The notes under the pieces are model-generated. The model was not told the DNA's origin, made no database searches, and saw only the letters and a list, made by a program, of their open reading frames with translations. A stretch of 64,000 bases of DNA from G965276675 sp965276675 (GTDB lineage: Bacteria > Acidobacteriota > Terriglobia > Terriglobales > Acidobacteriaceae): NCBI GenBank assembly GCA_965276675.1, contig OZ255624.1, positions 496,001 to 560,000 of the forward strand, in the 5' to 3' direction. The position numbers and the translations under genes were made by a program. Shown in pieces: positions 24,373 through 32,898 of this stretch (positions are counted from its first letter, which is position 1; each line of letters opens with the position of its first letter).

Positions 24373-26310
24373 ATGGCCTACGCCCTTAATCCCGATCAAA
24401 CCGAGAGCACACCTCTGAACACCGAACTGGAAACCCCGACGCTTGATGCCTCGACGGAGCACGCAGAGCCGTCTACCGAATCCACCTTCAACCACGAAGA
24501 TGAGTCCCACGTGCCGGAGACGGCCCCTGCGGATGTTTCACCCTCCGAAACGCACGAGCTAGTGCCCGCAATCCAGACGCAAGCCGTCCAGACTCAGGCT
24601 GCTCAGGTGTCGGCTGCACACGGCGACGATGACCTCGGCATGGACGATTTCGCCGCGGCGCTTGAGTCGTTTGACCGGGAGCAGGCCGCAGAAGCCGCCG
24701 CCATGGCCAGCGACGAGCATGTCGTGACCGGCACGGTCATCAAGCTGACCGACAAGCATGTTGTTGTCGATGTCGGCCTGAAATCCGAGGGTCTGATTCC
24801 GATTGAGCAGGTGACCGACCACACGGGTCAGCCCAAGCTCAAGCCGGGCGATTCCGTGGAAGTGGTGGTGGAGCGGGAGGAGCCCGAGGGCGGCTTTCTG
24901 CTGAGCTATGACAAGGCACAGCGCCACCGCGTCTGGGACACCATTGAGAAGGCCGCCAATGACAAGACCCCGCTGCTCGGTACCGTGCTGGGCCGCGTCA
25001 AGGGTGGCGTTACGGTGGACGTCGGCATCAAGGCATTCCTGCCTGGCTCGCAGCTTGAGATCCGTCCGGTCCGCAATCTGGATGGCTACATCGGCCAGCA
25101 GATCGAAGTCCGCGTCATCAAGCTCAACAAGAAGCGTGGCAACGTCGTTGTCAGCCGCAAGGAGCTGCTCGAAGAGGAGCAGACTGCTAAACGTTCCACG
25201 ACTCTGGACCAGCTGGAAGAGGGCACCATCCTCACCGGCACGGTAAAGAACCTGACCGACTACGGCGCATTTGTCGACCTGGGCGGCATCGATGGATTGC
25301 TGCACATTACGGACATGTCCTGGGGGCGCCTGACCCACCCGCGCGACCTGGTCAACGTCGGTGACGAGATCCAGGTCAAGGTGCTGAAGTTCGACCGCGA
25401 TAAACAGCGCGTATCGCTCGGTTTCAAGCAGCTTACCCCTGACCCGTGGCTTGACGCCGTGGAGCGCTACCCCATTGGCGCCCGCGTGCGTGGACGCATC
25501 CTGAGTGTCACGGACTATGGTTCGTTCGTCGAACTGGAGCAGGGCATCGAAGGCCTGGTCCATGTCTCGGAGATGACCTGGTCCAAGCGGATGAAGCATC
25601 CGTCGAAGATGGTCAAGCCCGGCGATGAAGTCGAGACCATCGTTCTCGCCGTCAATCCATCCGACCGCCGCATCTCGCTCGGCATGAAGCAACTCCTCGA
25701 GAACCCCTGGGAGCACCTCTCCGAGCGCTACCCGGCTGGGACCATCGTCGAAGGCCGCGTGCGTAACCTGACCGATTTCGGCGCGTTTATCGAGATTGAA
25801 GACGGTATCGATGGCTTAGTTCACGTCTCGAACCTGAGCTGGACCAAGCGCGTCAAGCATCCGTCGGAGATACTGAAGAAGGGCGAAAAGGTCCGGGCTG
25901 TCGTGCTGGGCGTGGAGGCAGAAAACCGCCGCCTGTCACTCGGCATCAAGCAGCTTCAGCCCGATGTCTGGGAGACCTTCTTCGACCAGCACCGTGTTGG
26001 CGACGTTCTCAAGGGCAAAGTTCTGCGGACGGCGCAATTCGGCACCTTTGTAGAAGTTGCAGAGGGCATAGAAGGTCTGTGCCATGTCTCGGAAGCGACG
26101 GACATCCACGGTACTCCGGTGAAGCTTGAAGTCGGTCAGGAGCACGACTTCAAGATCATTAAGATGAACCCGGAAGAGAAGAAGGTCGGCCTCAGCCTCC
26201 GCGCAGTCGGCGAAGAAGGCAGCCGCGCCGATGTGGAAGCCTACAAGCAGCCGGTTTCAAGCTCGACCACAACCCTGGGCGATCTGATGAGCTGGAAGCG
26301 CGGCGAGTAA
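24373..26310 (+). CDS. rpsA: Ribosomal protein S1, six S1 domains
   Basis: 645 residues; the E. coli protein has 557. It binds mRNA on the 30S subunit. Six S1 (OB-fold) domains follow one another at roughly 116-183, 196-268, 286-357, 371-443, 455-530 and 541-615; domains 3-6 repeat the pattern G-x-V-x-x-x-x-DYGAFV...GLLH, each ending in RxSLGxKQL. The N-terminal 110 residues are an acidic, Glu/Thr/Ala-rich extension without a domain. GGAG 9 nt before the ATG supports the start. It has its own promoter and long leader and ends at an 18-bp hairpin. Confidence 0.95.
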   Translation: MAYALNPDQTESTPLNTELETPTLDASTEHAEPSTESTFNHEDESHVPETAPADVSPSETHELVPAIQTQAVQTQAAQVSAAHGDDDLGMDDFAAALESFDREQAAEAAAMASDEHVVTGTVIKLTDKHVVVDVGLKSEGLIPIEQVTDHTGQPKLKPGDSVEVVVEREEPEGGFLLSYDKAQRHRVWDTIEKAANDKTPLLGTVLGRVKGGVTVDVGIKAFLPGSQLEIRPVRNLDGYIGQQIEVRVIKLNKKRGNVVVSRKELLEEEQTAKRSTTLDQLEEGTILTGTVKNLTDYGAFVDLGGIDGLLHITDMSWGRLTHPRDLVNVGDEIQVKVLKFDRDKQRVSLGFKQLTPDPWLDAVERYPIGARVRGRILSVTDYGSFVELEQGIEGLVHVSEMTWSKRMKHPSKMVKPGDEVETIVLAVNPSDRRISLGMKQLLENPWEHLSERYPAGTIVEGRVRNLTDFGAFIEIEDGIDGLVHVSNLSWTKRVKHPSEILKKGEKVRAVVLGVEAENRRLSLGIKQLQPDVWETFFDQHRVGDVLKGKVLRTAQFGTFVEVAEGIEGLCHVSEATDIHGTPVKLEVGQEHDFKIIKMNPEEKKVGLSLRAVGEEGSRADVEAYKQPVSSSTTTLGDLMSWKRGE

Positions 26311-26340
26311 CCCGCTCCGAGGCAACCCGCTTTTAGCCAC

Positions 26341-26380
26341 GCAAACAGAAGCCACCTCGCTAGAGGTGGCTTCTGTTTGC
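26341..26380 (+). terminator. 18-bp perfect hairpin after rpsA
   Basis: Perfect inverted repeat 26341-26358 with 26363-26380 and a 4-base loop, 30 nt after the rpsA stop. No T run follows, but the stem is very stable and may serve both strands. Confidence 0.7.
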
Positions 26381-26509
26381 TCATTGAGGTTGAGCCAGAG
26401 AGGCATTACTCCTGCCCTTCCTGAACCGCACTCTATACCACGCACTGTAATACCAGAGGTTATCCCGAGCGCAGCCGAGAAGTCTGCCGTCTTCAGTTCG
26501 CCGTCGAAC

Positions 26510-26935
26510 TTACTTGTTCATATCAATCTTCAGATCGATGTCGAACTGCTTCTTGGTGTCGAAGGAGCTGATCCCCTTCTCCTTCGACTTCTTCCCACCC
26601 GACTCAGCCCAGAGCGTAAAGTCCGACTCAGTGCTTAGCTGGCCGAAGCGGTAGCTGCCATCCTGCGTGCTGATGTACGTCCGAACCTCCAGCGACTTTG
26701 TGTTCTTCAGATAGACGATAGCGCCCTGGATTGGCGCCCCAGTGGTGGTAAGCACCTTGCCCAGAATGACCCGCTGCGCCGTTGCCAGACTCTGAGACTG
26801 CGCCTCCGCCGTTCGCAGTGCCGGTCCTGCAAATACCGACAGCCAAGCACTCACAGCCAGGGCCACCATCGCACTCCGGACTCCAACTCTTACCGGCACT
26901 CTCCTAGCTCGATTCTCACCCTCGTCGCCGCTCAT
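26510..26935 (-). CDS. Secreted carboxypeptidase-regulatory-like domain protein
   Basis: 141 residues. A basic N-region and hydrophobic stretch (VALAVSAWLSVFAGPAL) look like a signal peptide or anchor. The rest is one CarboxypepD_reg/CNA-B-like beta-sandwich: VILGKVLTTTGAPIQGAIVYLKNT, DGSYRFGQLSTESDFTLWAE and a Lys-rich end. Such domains in acidobacteria usually precede TonB-dependent receptors; here the domain stands alone. The ATG overlaps the stop of the upstream zinc-ribbon gene by 4 nt (ATGA), so the two are probably translated together. Role unknown. Confidence 0.78.
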   Translation of the reverse strand: MSGDEGENRARRVPVRVGVRSAMVALAVSAWLSVFAGPALRTAEAQSQSLATAQRVILGKVLTTTGAPIQGAIVYLKNTKSLEVRTYISTQDGSYRFGQLSTESDFTLWAESGGKKSKEKGISSFDTKKQFDIDLKIDMNK

Positions 26936-27126
26936 TCCTCTTCCTCATCCCGGACTGCCTCGTCCTCATCCTCATAGCCCTCTTCATCTACTTTGGACAG
27001 TTCGAGTGGTTCCGTTGCCACGACTTCATACTCGGTACCGCATTCGCCGCAGGCGACTACATCGCCCTCTTCCACGTCTTCCGCGTCGACATCGATTGCA
27101 TTCTCGCATTCCGCACAAACTGGCAT
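26932..27126 (-). CDS. LysW-like zinc-ribbon protein
   Basis: 64 residues, extremely acidic. Two CxxC knuckles (C4/C7 and C26/C29) in PVCAEC and ACGECGTEYEVV match the LysW/ArgW amino-group carrier family, but the C-terminus is a Glu/Asp run ending in EEEE and lacks the EDWGE carrier motif. So it is probably not a lysine or arginine biosynthesis carrier, and no lysX or argX is nearby. AGGAAGGCGG lies just before the ATG. First gene of a two-gene unit with the secreted protein at 26510. Confidence 0.8.
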   Translation of the reverse strand: MPVCAECENAIDVDAEDVEEGDVVACGECGTEYEVVATEPLELSKVDEEGYEDEDEAVRDEEEE

Positions 27127-27260
27127 TTTCCGCCTTCCTCGCTCCCACAGGTATTAGGATTGCTGATGATAGCAGCGCCTCGGGCTGCTCTTTCCACTGG
27201 CTTTCAAGATGCAAGATCGTCGGCAGAGATGCTGCCGATGAGTGACAGGATTATCTACTG

Positions 27261-28805
27261 ATGACCCTATTAATCCGCCGAATCTTTTTTAGTGTTTTTG
27301 GAGCCGTGCTGCTCGTTCTGCTCCCCACGGCACTTTCCACCCCGGCTTATGCGTTCTCTGACGTAGGAACTACCGATCTTGTTGCCACGGGCTCGCCGAT
27401 TGCGGTGCAGCCGGTCGATCCACAGATCGCGCGAGCGCTGCGGGAGATCCGGTCCGCGCACATACAGGGGATGATCGAGAAGCTGGTCAGCTTCAAAAAT
27501 CGCAGCACCATCTCCAGTATGGAGAAAGATCTGCCCCCCGGTACCGGCGTGACCGCAGCCGCGCAGTGGATCGAGTCGGAGCTTCGGGCCGACGCGAAGG
27601 CCTGCAGCGGATGTCTGGAGGTCAAGGCCGACACCTTCACCGAGCCTGCCCAAACAGGTACGGGCTTCGGCGGGGGCAAGCCGCGCATCGCGCAGCCCAC
27701 CACCATCACCAACGTTTACGCCATCCTGCGTGGCTCCGATCCGCAGCAGGCGAAGCGCATGTACCTGATCACCGGACACTACGACACGCGCGTCACCGAC
27801 GTAATGGACACCCACTCCTTCGCGCCCGGCGCGAACGACGACTCCAGCGGCACGGCGGTAAGCCTGGAGTGCGCACGCGTCCTGAGCCGCTACAAATTTC
27901 CCGCAACCCTGGTATTTGTCGCAGTCGCGGGTGAAGAACAGGGACTGAACGGCAGCAAGCACCTGGCGCAGCTGGCCAAGCGGGAGAGCTGGCAGCTGGA
28001 GGGCGTGCTCAACAACGACATCGTCGGCGGTGACACCACGCCCGGCGATACCCTGCAGGACAAACACCTGGTACGCGTCTTCTCCGAGCCGGTCCCGGCC
28101 GACGCCACCTCGGAGCAGACCAAACGCATTCTCTCGCTCGGCCTGGACAGCGATTCACCCTCGCGGGAGCTGGCGCGGGAGATCGTCGCAGTGGATCGCA
28201 CATACTTCACGCCAACTGCGCGAACCCCGCCCGGGGCACCGATTCCAGGGCTGACGCCCGTGTTTCGCCCAGTGCTGGAGTTTCGTCTCGACCGCTATCT
28301 CCGCGGCGGCGATCACCGCTCGTTCAATGAGGAGGGCTTCGCTGCCGTGCGCTTTACCGAGTGGCGCGAGAACTTCAACCATCAGCACCAGAATGTCCGA
28401 ACCGAGAACGGCATTGAGTACGGAGACCTGCTGAAGTTCGACGACTTCGGGTACATCGCCAAAGTCGCGGAGCTGAACGCGGCCACGCTGGCTACCCTGG
28501 CCTCCGCTCCCGGTGAGCCGGACAACGTTAAGGTCATCACCAAAAACCTGGACAACAACACCGCCCTCAAGTGGAGCGCTCCCGAGGGCGCGCCCACCGG
28601 CACGCAGTACCAGATCGTCTGGCGCGAGACCTCGGCGCCGGACTGGCAGTATACGGCCCCAGCCAGCAAGTATGGTGACGTGGGCACAGGCGCAGATCAC
28701 ATGGCCACAGTGCCTGTCTCCAAGGACAACGCAATCTTCGGCGTTCGCTCCTGCGATGCCGCTGGCCACTGCAGCCCGGCGGTCGTGCCCTTTCCCGAGC
28801 GCTGA
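27261..28805 (+). CDS. Secreted M28 family metallopeptidase
   Basis: 514 residues with a signal peptide (FFSVFGAVLLVLLPTAL ... AYA). The M28 zinc ligands appear in order: GHYDT (near 173), GANDDSSGT (190), catalytic AGEEQGLNGS (224), NNDIVGGD (252) and a histidine in NHQHQ (374). M28 enzymes are aminopeptidases or carboxypeptidases with two zinc ions. The last 100 residues (VKVITKNLDNNTALKWSAP, YQIVWRETSAPDWQ) look like a fibronectin type III-like domain, perhaps for substrate or surface binding. Divergent from the zinc-ribbon unit. Confidence 0.92.
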   Translation: MTLLIRRIFFSVFGAVLLVLLPTALSTPAYAFSDVGTTDLVATGSPIAVQPVDPQIARALREIRSAHIQGMIEKLVSFKNRSTISSMEKDLPPGTGVTAAAQWIESELRADAKACSGCLEVKADTFTEPAQTGTGFGGGKPRIAQPTTITNVYAILRGSDPQQAKRMYLITGHYDTRVTDVMDTHSFAPGANDDSSGTAVSLECARVLSRYKFPATLVFVAVAGEEQGLNGSKHLAQLAKRESWQLEGVLNNDIVGGDTTPGDTLQDKHLVRVFSEPVPADATSEQTKRILSLGLDSDSPSRELAREIVAVDRTYFTPTARTPPGAPIPGLTPVFRPVLEFRLDRYLRGGDHRSFNEEGFAAVRFTEWRENFNHQHQNVRTENGIEYGDLLKFDDFGYIAKVAELNAATLATLASAPGEPDNVKVITKNLDNNTALKWSAPEGAPTGTQYQIVWRETSAPDWQYTAPASKYGDVGTGADHMATVPVSKDNAIFGVRSCDAAGHCSPAVVPFPER

Positions 28806-28867
28806 CGAAGCTTCGCCATCAACATAAGTTCGCGGTAATCAGGGGAGTGGTCCCAGGAGGTCTGATC

Positions 28868-28954
28868 ATGGCGATTCAAGAGCGCGCCGCTTCCAGTGGA
28901 AGAGGCGATCCAACAACTCCTTCCCCGGATGCGACCCGCTGGAAAATGATCTAA
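28868..28954 (+). CDS. Small ORF (28 aa) upstream of rhomboid-like gene
   Basis: ATG at 28868 preceded by a perfect AGGAGG (28855-28860) with 7-nt spacing, reading 28 codons (MAIQERAASSGRGDPTT...) and stopping 7 nt before the ATG of the rhomboid-like gene, which itself lacks an SD. The arrangement suggests a leader peptide whose translation allows reinitiation downstream. I do not recognise the peptide. A chance ORF is possible, but the ribosome-binding site is the best in the region. Confidence 0.5.
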   Translation: MAIQERAASSGRGDPTTPSPDATRWKMI

Positions 28955-28961
28955 TAGGCCT

Positions 28962-29768
28962 ATGCCTCGCACCGGCTCCATGATGATGTCGTTCCCCACC
29001 TTCGGTGGGGTCACGAAGAAGCTTGTCCTCGCCAACCTCATCGTCTTTGGCCTGGTCGTCATCTCCGGGCTGGTTCCCGCGCTGAAGAGCGTTATCGGAG
29101 CGTTGATCCTCACCCCGATCTTCGCGCTCAAGAGCTTCTATCTTTGGCAGTTCGTCACCTACGCCTTTGTGCAGATCGGCCTCTTGCAAGCACTCTTTAA
29201 CCTCCTATCGCTCTGGTTTATCGGGTCTTATCTCGAGGCGGTGAAGGGCGGCAAGTGGCTGCTGGAGATCTATTTCATCTCCGTTATCGGAGGCGCTGTG
29301 ATCGGCGCGGCGCTCTCGTTCAGCGGCGTACTCCATCTCTCGCCTCTAGAGTCGACCTACAGCGCATCCAGCGGTATCTTCGGCTTATTGGCTGCCTTTG
29401 CCGTGCTCTTTGGCGACCAGGAATTCATGATGTTTCCGCTTCCTATCGGCATCCGGGCCAAGTACCTGGTCATTATTTATGTGCTGATCGCGTTGGTAAG
29501 CTTCGTCGGTGGGGGATCGCCGCTGACCTACCTCGTCGAGCTTGCGGGCGGACTCTGCGGGTTTCTCTACACCAAATCCGCGCCCAACCGAGGCTACCGG
29601 TCGGCTGCCAGCGAACGCTACTTCGGCCTACGCAACAACTACTACCGCTGGAAGCGACAGCGCGCCGCTAAGAAGTTCCAGGTCTACATGCGCGAGCAGG
29701 ACCGCGAGATCCACTTCGACAAAGAGGGCCGTTACATCGATCCAGACGATCGCCGCCGCATGCATTAA
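28962..29768 (+). CDS. Rhomboid-like membrane protein, probably catalytically inactive
   Basis: 268 residues with about six transmembrane segments. The overall order fits rhomboids: a QALFNLLSLWFIG segment, a serine segment SASSGIFGLLAAFAVLF and a last helix with GGLCGFLY. However the catalytic histidine of the last helix is Glu (VELAGG), the first histidine of the HxxxN oxyanion motif is Gln (LLQALFN), and the GxSG glycine is Ala. It is therefore a likely pseudoprotease. The basic cytosolic tail (YFGLRNNYYRWKRQRAAKK ...) is conserved-looking and about 60 residues long. The ATG at 28962 has no SD; ATGs at 28980-28986 are alternatives. Confidence 0.78.
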   Translation: MPRTGSMMMSFPTFGGVTKKLVLANLIVFGLVVISGLVPALKSVIGALILTPIFALKSFYLWQFVTYAFVQIGLLQALFNLLSLWFIGSYLEAVKGGKWLLEIYFISVIGGAVIGAALSFSGVLHLSPLESTYSASSGIFGLLAAFAVLFGDQEFMMFPLPIGIRAKYLVIIYVLIALVSFVGGGSPLTYLVELAGGLCGFLYTKSAPNRGYRSAASERYFGLRNNYYRWKRQRAAKKFQVYMREQDREIHFDKEGRYIDPDDRRRMH

Positions 29769-29799
29769 AAGATTAGGGTATAGGGAAGTAGGGAGCAGG

Positions 29800-29821
29800 G
29801 AGTAAAGCAGGCTTTTTACTC
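29800..29821. terminator. Hairpin in repeat-like AT-rich spacer
   Basis: GAGTAAA (29800-29806) pairs with TTTACTC (29815-29821). The flanks 29774-29798 and 29850-29872 also carry mirrored GGGAGTAG-type sequence, so a larger fold is possible. Probably a terminator for the rhomboid-like gene. Confidence 0.5.
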
Positions 29822-29883
29822 TCTATTCCGTTGCTTGATATTCTTTTGTTTCTCTACTCCCTATTCTCTCTTTCGGTGCATGC

Positions 29884-30327
29884 ATGAACTGGCTGGCTTA
29901 CATGCTGACGCTCGCTGCGGGCGCGGCGAACCCGGTGCAATCCGGGGCAAATGCAGAATTGAAACGGCAACTCGGCGCGGTACTCTGGTCAGGCGCCATC
30001 GTCTATTTAGTTGGCCTCGCGGGCGTTCTGCTGCTCCAGCTCTTTGCGCGGCAGGCCCTCCCCGGCGCTTCCCGCTTTGCTGCGGTGAAGTGGTGGGCAT
30101 GGACCGGCGGCGCGGTCAGCATTGCCTCCACCCTTGCCGGAATCGCACTCGCACAGAAGCTGGGCTCCGGCGTCTTTACCGGACTGAACATCACTGCCGC
30201 CCTGGTCATGTCTCTCGTGCTGGACAATTTCGGATGGGTCGGCTTCAAGATGCATCCCGCCACGCCGGTCCGCATCTTTGGCTGCGCTCTCATGATCGCC
30301 GGCTTATGGATGGTCGCCCGTTTCTAG
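29884..30327 (+). CDS. DMT-type membrane protein (YdcZ/DUF606-like)
   Basis: 147 residues, five hydrophobic segments, typical size of YdcZ/DUF606 proteins, which are half-length members of the drug/metabolite transporter superfamily. Hallmarks are PVQSGANAELKRQLGAVLWSG near the start and LALKLGSGVFTGL-type (here ALAQKLGSGVFTGLN) in the middle. Two copies would be needed for a transporter. Substrate unknown. Start at the ATG 29884 after an AT-rich repeat-like spacer. Confidence 0.83.
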   Translation: MNWLAYMLTLAAGAANPVQSGANAELKRQLGAVLWSGAIVYLVGLAGVLLLQLFARQALPGASRFAAVKWWAWTGGAVSIASTLAGIALAQKLGSGVFTGLNITAALVMSLVLDNFGWVGFKMHPATPVRIFGCALMIAGLWMVARF

Positions 30328-30413
30328 CGCAGGGCTTTGCTGGCCAAATTAGAAGTGGATACGGCGCTAATTCCACGTACCTCCCCTTTCAGCTCATCGG
30401 CATCTCCAAGAGC

Positions 30414-30779
30414 ATGAAACACGCCACCCTCGCTCGCTTTGCCTTGATTGCTGTTGCGGCTATGCTCCTTCTCCTGGCCGGCTGCGGACCTGGGAGCAGC
30501 CGCGGCAGCACCCCGAATTCAGCCGGCAATCAAGAGAAAGGCACACAGGGGAACGGGAAGAGCAATAGCGGCAAGCAGCCTCAAGCTCCCGATTCGAGCG
30601 AACCGGCGAATACAGTGAGCGGCAAGCCCTCCACGGCCTCGGACAATGGCACACCGGCGGCGGTGGCGCACCGTTCGATCGCCGAACCGGGCGCGCCGGA
30701 AGGAACGCTGGACGGCCAGCATTCCAGCGGCACACGCCAACCTTCGCACGCCAAGGCACACTCCGGGCCTCCCCAGTAG
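30414..30779 (+). CDS. Small lipoprotein, low complexity
   Basis: 121 residues. The signal sequence (LARFALIAVAAMLLLL) ends in the lipobox LLAGC, so Cys about 24 becomes the lipidated N-terminus. The mature part is Ser/Gly/Pro/Asn/Lys-rich with no predicted fold, suggesting a spacer or surface-exposed lipoprotein. Frame choice rests on the lipobox. No family recognised. Confidence 0.65.
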   Translation: MKHATLARFALIAVAAMLLLLAGCGPGSSRGSTPNSAGNQEKGTQGNGKSNSGKQPQAPDSSEPANTVSGKPSTASDNGTPAAVAHRSIAEPGAPEGTLDGQHSSGTRQPSHAKAHSGPPQ

Positions 30780-30900
30780 CTCCCGCGAGGAATGGGCTTT
30801 CTCCATGTAAATGCAACGCCCAGCGCGCGCAAATGAACGCTCAACGCGATCCCAGATACAATATCGAGTACGCACTCGCTTCAGTGAAGAGGGATTGGAT

Positions 30901-31914
30901 TTGCAGTCAGCAACGATCACGCACACACCGGCTTACTCTTGCCGGAGCTTCCTCGCAAAACTCACCATCGTCGGCCTTGGTCTGGCATTTGGAACCGCTG
31001 GAGCCTATGCCCAGACAACGAGCCAGACCAGTAACCCAGCGCAGACCGAGACCAGCCTCGCTGCCTCTGCCAGCACAGCGGGGTCGGGTACCGTGGGCAC
31101 CTTTGAGGTGCAGGTGTACTCGCGAGCAGGTGGAGACCAAACGCCTTCCGGCCCAGTCACGCTCGTCGAAGGCACCGGCGACACCACCCGGGAGATCAGC
31201 TCCGCAGCCCTCGACGCGAATGGGACTGCGACTATCACCACAAGTAATTTCTCGGCTGGCGATCATGCCATCCGTGCGGAGTACCGGGGCGATGCCGCAC
31301 ACGCCACGTCAGCCTCGCAGGCAGCCGTAGTGCATGCGCAGGCCTCTGCTGTTCCCGGCTACACCATCAGCTCCAATCCAACGACGCTCAACGTGGTCGC
31401 CGGCACAACAGGAACCGCCACGATTACGCTGAATTCGCAGAACGGCTTTAATCAATACGTCGGGCTCTCCTGTTCCGGGCTACCCCTAGCCGCAACCTGC
31501 AGCTTTACTCCGGCAAACGTCCCGGTCGGCGCCGCTAACGGAACCTCGACCATGACGATTGAGACCACCGCTCCCTCCGGAGTGGCGCACCTCCAGAACG
31601 CGAATTACGGTCTGGTCTACGCTTTTTTGCTTCCGGGCATGCTGGGACTCCTCGGCTTGCGCTTTAGTCGCATCCGTGCCGTACGCGCCTTGGCTCTCGT
31701 TCTTGTTGCTGGAGGCATTATCGCCGGCGGAACATCGTGCTCCCAGCGCTACGGATACCTGCACAACCCGCCTGCACGCTCGCTTGGAACACCTGTTGGG
31801 ACCAGCACCATTACTGTGGAGGCGATCTCCATCAACGGCTCTCAGGTGACGTCGCCCGGCACGCCACTCACCGTCACCCTGACCGTGACGGCAGCGCCGA
31901 CGACAAAAAAGTAG
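30901..31914 (+). CDS. Exported Ig-like domain protein with inserted membrane segments
   Basis: About 337 residues. A signal peptide (FLAKLTIVGLGLAFGTAGAYA) is followed by an Ig-like repeat (EVQVYSRAGGDQTPSGPVTLVEG ... HAIRAEYRGDAAH) and a second beta-sandwich start (TLNVVAGTTGTATITLNSQN). That second domain is interrupted by two hydrophobic helices (FLLPGMLGLLGLRFSR and RALALVLVAGGIIAGG) before CSQRYGY and TPVGTSTITVEAISING complete it. The start is taken as TTG at 30901 (or 30895), with GAGGG upstream; the frame is open to 30811. Probably a cell-envelope protein; function unknown. Confidence 0.7.
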   Translation: MQSATITHTPAYSCRSFLAKLTIVGLGLAFGTAGAYAQTTSQTSNPAQTETSLAASASTAGSGTVGTFEVQVYSRAGGDQTPSGPVTLVEGTGDTTREISSAALDANGTATITTSNFSAGDHAIRAEYRGDAAHATSASQAAVVHAQASAVPGYTISSNPTTLNVVAGTTGTATITLNSQNGFNQYVGLSCSGLPLAATCSFTPANVPVGAANGTSTMTIETTAPSGVAHLQNANYGLVYAFLLPGMLGLLGLRFSRIRAVRALALVLVAGGIIAGGTSCSQRYGYLHNPPARSLGTPVGTSTITVEAISINGSQVTSPGTPLTVTLTVTAAPTTKK

Positions 31915-32190
31915 ACAGCATTTACAGATTCGGTGCCCATGCTGGCGAAGCTAGAGCTTGTAAGAAATTGATGAAGTAATTGGTGAGGAATCACGGCAGG
32001 CGAAAGGCGAGCCATTAAGGCGCCGATTGCGCAAGTCCCATGCACGCACGACGGCAAAAGTCACTTGTCCGAGTAACAGGTATTCGTCCGAGTAAACGAG
32101 CGCTTTGACCTAGGCACCGTTTTGAGGAAGCACGGCCTTCGATGAGACAATGCTGATTACTAGAGAGTAAGAGCATTGCCGTGCGGAGCA

Positions 32191-32898
32191 ATGCCTTCCC
32201 TCACAGAAATGATCTTACTAATGCTAGTTCTTGCCTCTGCCTCCCCCCGCCGTCGCGAACTGCTGATGCAGGCTGGGTACAGCTTTAAGGTCGCAGCATC
32301 AGAGATCTCCGAGATTCGAGAGCCGGGCGAAGATCCCGTCCGCTTCACTACTCGGCTTGCGCGCGAAAAGGCGCAGAGTGTCTTCAATCGGCTCCAGACT
32401 GCCGAAAATGCTGCCGATTTTCCCACGGCTGGTGAGGGTTCGACACTCAGAATCTTTTCGGATCCAATCCTCGTCCTCGGGGCCGACACTGTCGTGATCG
32501 TCGAGGGCGAGATCCTCGGCAAACCGACTTCACCGGACGACGCCCGGCGCATGCTGTGGCTACTAAGTGGCCGCACCCATCAGGTCATCACCGGTGTAAG
32601 CCTTGTCGCTGCTGGTGTTGTAGAGACGGCTGCGGAGCTTACCTACGTCTCCGTGCGTGCCCTTTCAGAGGATGAGATCGTTGCTTACGTCAGTACGGGA
32701 GAGCCGCTCGATAAAGCTGGCGCGTATGCGATTCAGGGCTATGCTGCGCGTTGGGTTCCACGCATCCAGGGCTGTTACTTTAATGTGGTTGGGCTGCCGC
32801 TCGCGCTGATCACCAGCATGATAGAGGGCGTCGAGGCGCGTCTCTCTCCCCCCCCCTCGTCGAGCCGAGAGAGTTCGGTTCCCAGCTATGCTGGCTGA
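32191..32898 (+). CDS. maf: Maf family nucleotide pyrophosphatase
   Basis: About 235 residues, slightly longer than usual because of a 25-residue Ser/Pro-rich tail. The signature LASASPRRRELL begins the conserved domain; the other family motifs are GADTVV, RRMLWLLSGRTHQVITGV and AGAYAIQGYAARWVPRI. Maf proteins hydrolyse dTTP/UTP or modified nucleotides and were first described as septum inhibitors. Several in-frame ATGs (32191, 32209, 32221) are possible; the family starts close to 32221, so the N-terminus is uncertain. Confidence 0.88.
   Translation: MPSLTEMILLMLVLASASPRRRELLMQAGYSFKVAASEISEIREPGEDPVRFTTRLAREKAQSVFNRLQTAENAADFPTAGEGSTLRIFSDPILVLGADTVVIVEGEILGKPTSPDDARRMLWLLSGRTHQVITGVSLVAAGVVETAAELTYVSVRALSEDEIVAYVSTGEPLDKAGAYAIQGYAARWVPRIQGCYFNVVGLPLALITSMIEGVEARLSPPPSSSRESSVPSYAG

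Noticed and set aside
26932..27126. Lysine/arginine biosynthesis carrier LysW
   Set aside because: Lacks the EDWGE end and has no lysX, lysZ or argX neighbours, so the carrier role is not claimed.
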